Assembly: GCA_958450365.1 (NCBI GenBank)
Contig: CAUEEP010000752.1
Coordinates: 671,001 to 735,000, forward strand
DNA from: Mesorhabditis belari
Taxonomy: Eukaryota > Nematoda > Chromadorea > Rhabditida > Rhabditidae
Length of the DNA stretch: 64,000 nt
Direction: 5' to 3'
How positions within the stretch are numbered: position 1 is the first letter of the stretch; each line of letters starts with the position of its first letter. The notes under the pieces are model-generated. The model ran no database searches. It saw only the letters and a list, made by a program, of their open reading frames with translations, and had not been told where the DNA came from. A program made the translations under genes and the position numbers. This document shows, piece after piece, positions 37,201 to 45,300 of the stretch.

Positions 37201-38116
37201 GGGTGAAAATGTAGCTGACGATGAGATCTTGTGGGGGATTAGAGTGTTGAGCTCCTGGGAAAACTTGGAAACCGTAAAATAGTTATCAACTCGGCTCGCC
37301 GGGGTGCACTACTATTAGAGAATACGGTAACTGAAATTTAACCACAGGTGGCGCACCAACTTAGCATTAGCATTAGCAGAAAATGTGTCAGATTACTTAA
37401 AGTTTGTTATAATTTCTTTTTTATAACATTTTTACACTTATATTCCAATTTTTAGCCCGATAGCTTGACTATAAGAAAAATTAAGGCCATTAGAAGCTCC
37501 GTAAATAAAAGCGTCTGGCACGGGGATGCTTTTGTCCATAAAGATTGATGATTAAAATAAAAATCTAATCAAATATATCAAAACCTATCGATGTGGAGTC
37601 GGAAAATGTAGCTGACGATGAGATCTTGTGGGGGATTAGAGTGTTGAGCTCCTGGGAAAACTTGGAAACCGTAAAATAGTTATCAACTCGGCTCGCCGGG
37701 GTGCACTACTATTAGAGAATACGGTAACTGAAATTTAATCACAAGTGGCGCACCAACCTAGCTTTTTGTACCTACTAGATCTGGTTATTGATCTTTTACA
37801 GATAATGATCACTATTGATACCAATTGATCGCCTTATTGGTCAATTAAGTAAGTCCAATACCTATGATAGTATTAGACTGAATAGAGCTACAAAGGATAA
37901 GCTCAGGCTCCTTGGTACTGTATTTTCTGTCTGTATAATGAGTTGTCTAACACTTAAAATATAAACAAATATTACTGTACCCGGTATTACAATAAAGTTC
38001 CACAAAACTTTCAAAATACTGATGTCATTTTTCAGGACATGTACGCCCAACAGTCGCCGAATGAGAATGGTAGCATAGCGAAGTCGGCGCCTCCAACCTC
38101 TCGTCCTAGTTCATAG
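19259..38116 (+). CDS. ninein/ninein-like centrosomal protein (EF-hands plus coiled coil), 27 exons
   Basis: Spliced by eye: 19259-19327, 19741-19884, 20519-20646, 24443-24547, 25158-25224, 27644-27714, 28461-28539, 29721-29866, 29932-30072, 30117-30207, 30635-30735, 32129-32195, 32320-32403, 32451-32504, 33420-33588, 33636-33745, 33832-33926, 33976-34072, 34154-34243, 34678-34758, 34833-34906, 35459-35546, 35642-35788, 35890-35955, 36535-36644, 36756-36924, 38036-38116. All introns are GT-AG and all phases fit, giving 2,724 nt (907 aa plus stop). Residues 19-45 form a degenerate EF-hand (ELKRIF then NVDERECL). Residues about 138-155 are a good EF-hand (FDRADIDRNGRVSV), followed by a third at about 185-205 (LFDALDTANTGTIDSQDLL). 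From about 270 to the end it is heptad-rich coiled coil, with an Arg/Lys-rich stretch in exon 15. EF-hand order and spacing, and the segment before the coiled coil, match vertebrate NIN/NINL and fly Bsg25D, which anchor microtubule minus ends at centrosomes. The ATG is the first in its exon. An AG acceptor at 19231-19237 could be a trans-splice or 5'UTR splice site. Shorter than vertebrate ninein. The family assignment is from memory of the sequences, not a search. Confidence 0.88.
19384..19431 (+). repeat. 48-bp fragment of the LINE tail between GATAAACCAGCTGA repeats
   Basis: The segment starting AATAAGAACTGCCA(G/A)AATTT matches 17640-17690 and lies between copies of GATAAACCAGCTGA. A filler-type insertion is likely. 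Confidence 0.6.
19958..20172. repeat. 13-bp tandem repeat bounded by inverted repeats
   Basis: About ten units of GTACAGCCTGACC or GTACAGCCTGAGC, with TCTTCGCATGATTTCAATTT at the left and its complement at the right. Located in ninein intron 2. Confidence 0.85.
20175..20418. repeat. inverted repeat in ninein intron 2
   Basis: TTTGCTCGTATCTTAGCCGG near 20260 and AACCCGGTCAAGGTGCGAGC near 20371 lie in arms pairing over about 70-80 bp (AAACGTTGAATTTGCTTTCA and its complement). Confidence 0.6.
21016..21423. mobile_element. palindromic MITE, GGGGGTGGGACAAATGCGAC ends
   Basis: Arms of about 190 bp, including ATTCGGAATCTACGCATACG. It lies in intron 3 of the ninein gene. Both strands give an 80-aa ORF with the same sequence because the arms are mirror copies. 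Related to 48106-48541. Confidence 0.8.
22191..22460. mobile_element. palindromic MITE, family A copy 4
   Basis: Complete copy inside intron 3 of the ninein gene. Confidence 0.85.
22612..22880. mobile_element. palindromic MITE, family A copy 5
   Basis: Complete copy 150 bp downstream of copy 4 in the same ninein intron and in the same orientation. Confidence 0.85.
23213..23885. mobile_element. degenerate family A element with a nested palindrome
   Basis: Outer ends (TATCGTTAATACTCTAATAG and complement-like GAATACTCTAATAG) and the GATACC...AAGCGC body are a diverged family A element. Into it is inserted a separate palindrome at 23266-23672, with ends near GCTTAACGAGACTGGG and arms containing AAGCCCTTATTCTAGGCTTC. 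Confidence 0.65.
24105..24436. repeat. 10-bp tandem repeat adjoining ninein exon 4
   Basis: About 25 units of AAAGCCTTTT or AAAGACTTTT, then seven of AAACACTTTT. The array runs straight into the acceptor of exon 4 at 24443. Confidence 0.85.
24717..25124. mobile_element. MITE, family B copy 1, internally duplicated
   Basis: Termini TACCGTATTTTCTCTAATAG and GAGAAAATACGGTA. The interior holds two direct copies of a unit running from TATCGATGTGGGATCGGAAA to a GAAACCGTAAAATAGTCA segment. It lies in intron 4 of the ninein gene and ends 33 bp before exon 5. Confidence 0.8.
26573..27091 (-). mobile_element. mariner-derived element, family C copy 3
   Basis: Same family as 7735-8253, TA flanks both ends. 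It lies in intron 5 of the ninein gene. Confidence 0.8.
28735..29217. repeat. interstitial TTAGGC telomere-type block between 130-bp direct repeats
   Basis: 28865-29082 holds runs of TTAGGC with variants CTCAGGC, TTAGGG and CAGGGT, around a core (28924-28995) with the hairpin ACTTAGTGCG...CTAGCGCCTAGCACTAAGT. On both sides lies the same 130-bp segment (from TAGTGCAATAGGAAATATGT to AAAGTTGAAGGG). It is in ninein intron 7. Confidence 0.9.
30237..30570. repeat. tandem duplication of a family A-like half element
   Basis: Two direct copies of about 170 bp (from TGGCTTTTATACAGTTTAAA through a TACCGTAATTATTCTAATAG terminus to the TAGGTA(C/T)CAAACGA segment) in ninein intron 10. The second runs to about 50 bp before exon 11. 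Confidence 0.7.
31466..32040 (-). mobile_element. mariner deletion derivative with transposase N-terminus
   Basis: Terminal inverted repeats of about 30 bp start TTAGGTGTGTGAAAAAGTAA and the element is flanked on both sides by TA, the mariner target site. An open frame on the minus strand (31502-31861) gives the paired-like helix-turn-helix DNA-binding domain of mariner transposases (LLYEF...AAEAARRI, WFQRFKGG, DEPRGGRP, then a second HTH), and then ends without the DDD catalytic domain. It sits in intron 11 of the ninein gene. About 55 bp of flanking sequence is repeated on both sides. Confidence 0.85.
32522..33117. repeat. family F copy 2 in ninein intron 14
   Basis: Reverse copy of 6425-7015. 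It begins 18 bases after exon 14 of the ninein gene, so it supplies most of that intron. Confidence 0.7.
34275..34660. repeat. degenerate ACTTTAATATCAATC repeat in ninein intron 19
   Basis: About 15 irregular units of TACTTTAATATCAATCAAT over nearly 390 bp, filling the intron. Confidence 0.8.
34952..35384. mobile_element. inverted-repeat element in ninein intron 21
   Basis: Ends AATCACTTTTGCTAGACCAT and its near complement at the right, with GGTAATGCAACCGATCTCAA in both arms. The left interior also has a direct repeat of CAGCGGTGCTCATTATCTAA. Confidence 0.65.
35975..36387. mobile_element. MITE, family B copy 2
   Basis: Reverse-oriented full copy of 24717-25124 with the same internal duplication, in intron 24 of the ninein gene. 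Confidence 0.8.
37112..37329. mobile_element. MITE, family B copy 3, single-unit
   Basis: Carries one internal unit only; intron 26 of the ninein gene. Confidence 0.75.
37576..37726. mobile_element. MITE, family B copy 4, left end missing
   Basis: The right half is nearly identical to copy 3, and the identity continues some 30 bp into the 3' flank. It therefore arose by local duplication and not by an independent insertion. Confidence 0.7.
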
Positions 38117-39539
38117 TCATGTAGTGTACTGTATTCTGAAAAAAAGGAACATTTCGCTATTCTAAAACTTGAAAATCTTACCGTTCTTTAATCTTTTAGC
38201 AAAAAGGCAATTTCTTTCAAAACCCTCGTTCCAATTCTGTTCTTTCAACTCCAAAAATTTCTTGAGTGCCTCTAAAAGAATTTCTTTTTTTGCGTAATTC
38301 CTTTAATACGGGATTTTTCCCCAAATTTTTGTTGTGCTCAATTTGAAATATTTTAATTCTAGAATCTTTTTCAACTTTTTTCAACTTTTTGACGGTGTCT
38401 TGATGCTAGATTTTCGAATTTTAACTCCAATTTTTACGGCTCTTTTAGATTGGTTCAGTTAAATGTGCTGTATATTGAATGTGCAAGATAGGTTTTCGAA
38501 GACTTTTTTTTTTCGTAATTTGCATATATTCTTGTACAGTAATTCCCTTTAAAAAATGCTTGTTAGACTCTACGGTCAGCTTTATTTCTCCATGATTTGT
38601 TTTTATGTTTTGCTTTATTTTGTCGATTTTGAAGAGAAATGCAAGATAAAGTTTGCGTTTAGCGGTTTATAAAACAAAAAAGAATCAAAAACAAACATTT
38701 TTACGGGCATGATATGAATTATATAGTATGGATTATATAGTAAAATCTCCTTAGAAAACGATAAAAGTGTTTCTGAAGAATCCAGCTTTTGTTGTTGAGG
38801 AATTTCATGAGCTAATCTGACAATAGGGTACTTTAACATATTGAATTGTGTGTTCTTTTGCCGGCGCTTGACACACACACACACACTGCCCAGAAAATGA
38901 GTAAGTTCCATCCGGGTAATGAGTTCCATCCAGGTAATGAATTGATATATAGTTATCCTTTTTTTAAATCTTCAATTTTGGGAAGCTAACTCTATTTTGA
39001 CCACGTTAAACTTGTCCCTAAAGTGGCTCGATTCCTTTTTTGGTCACTCGCATTTCGCCCTCGAAATTTCTTCAATGGTTCGATCAATTGAAACACCTTT
39101 TAGCCTATTTTGTAGAGGATATTTACAACTTTCAAATAGTTTATACCATTCATCGATATCAAGTTTCTATCGTTGGAAATTTATGAAAGTGTTGAAATCC
39201 GCTTTTACTAAGATTTGGCTTCTGATCTGTCAATGATTTAGACCAAGATTTCTTCAAAAATAATCCTTTATTATAAGTTTAGATTGCCGCCAAGTCGTTT
39301 TTTGGTACCTTTTTTAAAACGTCTACATTCTGCTCAAAAACGATCACTGCAGAATTCTTTTTAAATCGTTAAAAAGACAAGATATTGAGGTTTCTAAAGA
39401 TATGAATCAACTCGGATCATCTTTACTTACAGTCGTTATATGGTGGCTTTTTTGACCCGCAGTCTCTTTTGCAAGTACCTAATAAGATGGGGTAAGGCGA
39501 GGTTGAGGAGTAAATGATATGACACATTAAGTATTGGTC
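38117..39539. other. 3' flank of ninein and intergenic DNA
   Basis: T-rich sequence after the stop; no clear AATAAA near it. No protein-coding signal recognised up to the transposase relic at 39540. Confidence 0.5.
38874..38886. repeat. short CA microsatellite
   Basis: Seven CA dinucleotides downstream of the ninein gene. Confidence 0.7.
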
Positions 39540-40060
39540 GCAACAAGATAAATTTCTGATTTTAAGGCAGACAAGAGAAAAAAAGACAAAGTTTTAACTG
39601 AATAACATTTATTGTACATTAACAATTATAAATCAGCGATCAAATCTGAATCGGCCACCATTAGGATTTGAGCAAGCTCGCAGACGTTTCGGGAAGGCGT
39701 CACGGTGGCGACCAAATAGGTTGGATCGAGCTCTTCCCACGCTTTCCACAATGATTTCTTCAAGCTTTCGATGCTCTTGTAGGGCTTTGAACAAGCTTTG
39801 GCTTCTAGAACCTCATTGAAAAATCCATTGGTTTGAGGAGAGCTAGGTGACACTCAGAAAAAGAAATGAAGTCCGGGAAGTTGTTTTGACGAAACACTTG
39901 GACTTTCTTGGATTTGTGGACCGGTGATAAGTCTGATGCTGATAAGTTCAAATGCGATTTTCAAAATGTTTACAAGCCCAGGGCAAGAATTCATCCTTGA
40001 GAAGAGCCAGGTAGTTATCTTGTTGATTCCTTGTTGCGACAATTATGGCGCGCCCTGTAG
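39540..40060 (-). pseudogene. Tc1/mariner transposase relic
   Basis: On the minus strand, fragments in shifting frames match the C-terminal half of mariner/Tc1 transposases: a KDEFLPWACKHFENRI-like segment, VQVFRQNNFPDFISF, then VLEAKACSKPYKSIESLKKS and a KAWEELDP segment. At the right edge (about 40040-40060) the minus strand begins TACAGGGCGCGCCATAATTG. That resembles the CAGGGTGCG ends of the palindromic MITEs, so this may be a relative of the source of those elements. Confidence 0.65.
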
Positions 40061-40388
40061 AATTCGTCATATGGATTGTTCAAAGTGACTTCCGGATGGA
40101 TTTTAGTTTTTTTTAAAACTAACTGTTGACACAGTCGCTTCAGACTTCAGGACTGTGGTTTGATGAACTGTTTCTGACCAGAACATATGTTTTTGTTTGA
40201 TTGAACCTATTGAACTAGATTTAATTTTGCTGATTATGAGCAAGCACTCGCTGTAAGTTGTTTCAAAATCAATTTCTTTTGATAATTTTAACTCTATCAG
40301 CTTTAGCAGCAATCTGTAGTATCAATTTTTTTTATTAAAAGTTACTGTATAAGGATTAATGAGTTTTTAAAACACTTGGAGTAAAATA

Positions 40389-40959
40389 TTGGGTTGTCCA
40401 GTTATGAATGCGCGTTTTTACTATTTTGTAAATTTCTCAAGATATCGAACAGATGTATATGAGTGTTATATATCATTCGAAAGCTGAAGATCTCCTCTAC
40501 ATTTTGGAATCAAAAAGTTTTAGAATTCATTCAACTTTTTGGGAATTTGACTGCACAAAGGGAGAGGTCGTTTTCAAAAAAAACCCATTCCGGCTTAGCT
40601 ATTCCTCAAGTTTTATGGTGTAAAATAACCGCCCAGAAAAGAAAAGTAAAGATGCTCTGAAATTGTTATATTTTAAAAAAAGTTGTATTGATATATCTAT
40701 TGGCCAAACATCAAACGGTTAACTCAATTTGAGCGGAGCTAAAACTTGATCCAAAGGCACCCTTCCATTTTTTGGCCACCTCTTCTTCTGTGCAGTCAAT
40801 TTGCCCAAAAGCTGGACAAATTCAAAAACTTTTTATATCAAAATGTAGAGGAGATCTTCAGCTTTCCAATAATACTCATATATATCTTTTTCTTGATTTC
40901 GGTATCTTGAGAAATTTACAGAATAGTAAAAAACGCGCATTCATAACTGGACAACCCAA
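40389..40959. mobile_element. palindromic MITE with TTGGGTTGTCC ends
   Basis: Ends TTGGGTTGTCCAGTTATGAA, TA on both sides, arms include GAAGATCTCCTCTACATTTT. Intergenic between the ninein and DUF1647 genes. An ORF at 40463-40660 is just the arm read as protein. Confidence 0.8.
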
Positions 40960-41454
40960 TAACTTGTTGTTAATGTTGATAACTTGCTGATAATGCCAAG
41001 ATGTCTTTGTCTTAAATATTGTTCTTTCTGAAAGAACAACCATTTCCCTTCTTTCATTGCCTAGTTACCCAGCTCCCTTCCTGACGGTTTTCCATAGCTA
41101 CACACCCGTAATTGGAAATGAAAATGGAAATGTTTGGAAATAGATCTACGGCTGTTTAATTTATTCTTCCAAAATAATCTAATTTTATTTTTTTGGCGCT
41201 GAATCGATTCATCAGCTGTACACTTTTGCAAATTTGACAATTTTCCAACGGTCTTCAGTTTTTAATGCCTTTGGGCTTTGAATTAATATTTCTAGATTTC
41301 TATTACTTTACATACAACGATTTACTCTCAATGCGGCCGGAATGGTAAAAGTTTAATGATTTTGATGATTTAATAGCAGATCTGGCTTGAAGCAGATCAA
41401 ACCATTAAGTTTTGGTTAAATCCAACTCAAATCAGGCAATTGGTTTAGCCGGCC

Positions 41455-41932
41455 GGTACTTTTGTGTTATCTGGGAGGAGAAAATCTCAGAAAAAAATTA
41501 GCTGGGAGGAATCTTTTGCGTTCATTTTCCGCTTGATCTTACTTGATTTTGTTTTTTTTTTACTTTTGGCGTTCACTTTTTCATTTTGAACTCTATTCTT
41601 TCATTTCTAATAGTTTGCGTTCACATTTTCTGTCTTTCAGTGTTGTTTATTTTTCTAGGCTTTGACTTCGCACCTTAGAGAGCTTGCAGCACCCGGGTTA
41701 AGCCTGATTCTCCTACGGCTCCTAGGTGAATTTTGTACCGGAGCTACTTTCATAACAGAGGTTTTAAGGGCCTTGTATTTCCTGGTACGAAAGTAGCTTC
41801 GGTACGAAACTCATCTCAGCCCTAGGGGAATCAGGCTTAGCCCAAGTGCTGCAAGCTCTCTAAGATCAAAGTGATTAAAGAAGCGAGTGGGATTTGCGGG
41901 GAAAATTCGCCCCCAGATAACACAAAAGTACC
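41455..41932. mobile_element. inverted-repeat element, GGTACTTTTGTG ends
   Basis: Ends GGTACTTTTGTGTTATCTGG and its complement. Inner arms include AGAGAGCTTGCAGCAC and the complement of TTTCGTACCAGGAAATACAA. No coding frame. Confidence 0.7.
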
Positions 41933-41937
41933 GATCG

Positions 41938-42296
41938 TCCTAGAAATACTCTATCCATAATCAGGGATGGCAAGCCAAGCACAAGACATAGGCCAGAAGC
42001 CAGGTTCAAGGCTGATTTCAAACCTGTAGTAAAAACTGGCCAGTAGAGAAGCTGGCTCTTGGCTTGGCTTGGCTTGGCTTGGCTTGGCTTGGCTTGGCTT
42101 GGCTTGGCTTGGCTGGGCTTGGCTTGGCTTGGCTTGGCTTGGCTTTTAGCTTACTCCTAGAAATACTCCATCCATACTTAGGGATGGCACGTCAAGCTAG
42201 GCACAAGACATAAGCCAAAAACCAGGTTCAAGGCTGGTTTCAAACCTGTAGTAAAATCCAGCCAGCATAGGAGCTGACTCTTGGCTTGGCTTTTAG
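41938..42296. repeat. tandem duplication with GGCTT satellite
   Basis: Two copies of CCTAGAAATACTC(T/C)ATCCATA through ATTTCAAACCTGTAGTAAAA, the first carrying an expanded GGCTT array (about 18 copies, 42055-42145), the second one or two copies. Directly upstream of the first DUF1647 exon seen. Confidence 0.85.
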
Positions 42297-42346
42297 CTTT
42301 CGGCCCTCGGTCTAGGCAACTGGTTTGATAAACCTATTGGTTTCAG

Positions 42347-45300
42347 GCTCCGACTATCAAAATCTGTGCGTTTATTGATCATCTTTGCATCTATCATTGT
42401 TCTTCTTTTTCTATTGTCAGTCGATCATTCCTCACAAGGCACATCTCAAAATGTAATCGCTGAGAAAAGCTGTAAATGTAAAGGAGAAACGGTAATTGAA
42501 CAAAATTTTTATGATAAAATCTTTTTCTAGTTTTGCTTTCAAGTTGAAAATCTCATTGGCGAAATGTTCGATTGTTCACTTTTAAAATACTTGAAAGAAT
42601 TTCATTTGACGGAGAGTGATATTGCAAACACGGAGATCAAAAATTTCAAGTTTGGAAAGTGTTTGCCTTATGTCAGCAAATTGAATTCAGCTATAAAGAA
42701 GTCGTTTTCATCAGCTACTCATCGAGCAATCATTTCTCAGAAAGTCGTCAAATGTTAACAGATTTTCGGAAAAAGTTTCAAAACAAGATTATCTATTATG
42801 ATATTGGATTGAACAAAGGAGAGGTGGGTAATTAATTGAAATAGTTATATGATCTTGGATTAGTCTGTCTACTCTGGCCTGACCTGCAGTTTTGTTTTAA
42901 GACTTTTTTAAGTCAGGCCAGACAAGGCAAGGACAGGGTCAATCGAGGAGTCAGGTCTAGCCTGGCACTACAGGTACAGTCTAGCCTGATTAACAGATGC
43001 TAACAACCCGTTTGAAAGATCTCTGTCGGTCTGGATTGGCCATAAAATACATATATTGGGTTGGTGAATTGAAAACTGCTGGGTATTGTCATATGTCACA
43101 GTTTGAGCACTTTCTTCAAAAGAAACCCATTTTAGTGTCAATGGAAAAGTTGTAGAGAATCAAAAATTAAGCTTATATCCAAATTTTCAGAACGATTCAA
43201 AAACTGGTTTTCAAGAAATGCCTAATTTACGAATTTTCACAAAACTTGCATTTTAATCGAAACTAATAAGTGTATCTTTTTGGAAATTTGGCTATAACCC
43301 TAATTTTTGATTCTCTACAACTTTTCTATTGACACCAAAATGGATTTCTTTTGAAGAAAGTGCTCAAACTGGGACATCTCCAGTCCTCCATTTCTGAGTC
43401 TCACACTTGTCTCACACACACACCAAAATCCTACTACGAAAGAGGAATCCGCAAATTGCCTGTAAAATGGGCAGAGGTCGTCAATAATAATGGAGATTAT
43501 TTGGAATGAATTGATGGTTTTATGTTGAATAAATTTTAGTTCAAAGTCCCGCAGTTTTCAATTCACCAACCCAAGACAACCGAAATTCGATTAGAATAAT
43601 TACGGTAATAGCATGTAGTGATCCGAATTCCTTTGGGTTTTCCGTTTAGAACAAAGCTCTGAGCATAGAACATGAAATTTTGGCTTTATAAATGAGCAAA
43701 TCTTCTGAAATTTTTAGTTAGCCGAACTCGCAAATGTGTGCAATTTGGAAGTACGTCAGTTCAACTTTTCAGCGTATCCCGCTCATGTACAAACACTCGG
43801 CACTTATGCGTTTAAAGTTATGATTGAAGCTGTGAGTTTGTGCTCTCATTGGTCAGTTTCATTCAAAATTTATGCCCCAGGAAGTCTCGGTATCATATAA
43901 TGTGTTCTGGATGGCCGACACATCGCTCGTCTTTCAACAATTGCCCGTTCTACAGCAATTTTATCTGGATGTGAAGAATGGAAAGGCAAACTTTTTGTTT
44001 AGAATGAGCAAATTCAAAACGTTTTCAGGCTCCTGAATTCATGATTGGCCAAAAAGTGGCGAAAGAAATCCAATTTACTCATCCTGGTGAGTGATTATCA
44101 ATTTTTACAAATTCAAGTTCAACTCTACTTTCAGGGTAGACATTGACGCTATAAACTACAAAAGTGACGGACTGTTTGACTACAAACGCTTCTAACTTGT
44201 TTCAAATCTGCCGGATTGGCATGATCTATAGCTCAAAAAATAGAAGATCTCAAGAGCTTTCGAATGGACTAAAGTGCCCCCCAAAAACATCAATGCTGAA
44301 GAACGTTACAGTGGTTTGTAGCCTGACTCGACTACGCGCGAGTACGGTCTATTTCGAGTCAGGCTACAAACCACTGTAACTTTCTTTAGCATTGATGTTT
44401 TTGGGTGTGCTTCGGTTCATTCGAAAGCTCTTGAGAACTTCTATTTTTTGAGCTATAGATCATGTCAATCCGGGAGATTTGAAGCAAGTTCAAAGCTTTT
44501 GTAGTTTGTAGTGCCCATGTCTACAGGGTGCGGCATACTGATCCAAGTCTTTAGAAAAATCTATTTTTCCAAAAAACTTTCAAAAAGAAATGTTATTTTT
44601 TATATACTATTTGAAAGCTCTAATTCTCAGCTATATTAGCTCACAAAGAGTTTTTGATTGGAAAAATTTTCGAATTCTTAAGGCGACTCGACGTGGGCGC
44701 ACAGTAAACACCCCTCGGCACGCTAACATTTTTCTTGGTGTTCTAGACAAGAATCCTCTCTGAAGAATCGTTTCTTAACGGCAAAGTTGTGCATAGTTTA
44801 TCAAGAAAAACTTATTTCAATAGTTTTCCACAAAAATGATAGGTTAAAAATGTTTTGGTCACCAATTTTTGAACCCTCAACATACCCGGCTTTTCTCCTT
44901 TCCCCACAAAATGAGCCTTGCTTCAGAGCGGGAGACTTTTTTGAGCTACAACTCGCCTCTATTCTGTTAAGCTTTCTTTTTTAAACTAATAGACTCGTTA
45001 AAACTTTATTCAACTAAAGACAACTTCTTTTGAAACTCTCTTTTTCTAGTAAAGCTTGATGGAATAGTGAAAAATGGTAGCGGTGTTTGCTGTGCGCCCA
45101 CGTCGAGCCGAAAGTTTTTCCAATCAAAAAACTCTTTGTGAGTTAATATAGCTGAGAATTGGAGCTTTTAAATAGATATACCGTCAATACTGTAATTGGG
45201 CCCCACTCCCATAATGACGGTGCGGAGCGTTGCGTAGTCTAGCTTTGAACGAGTTTTTCTCGACACCAGTTTATGCTACAATGCGCGCTTAGGTATCAAA

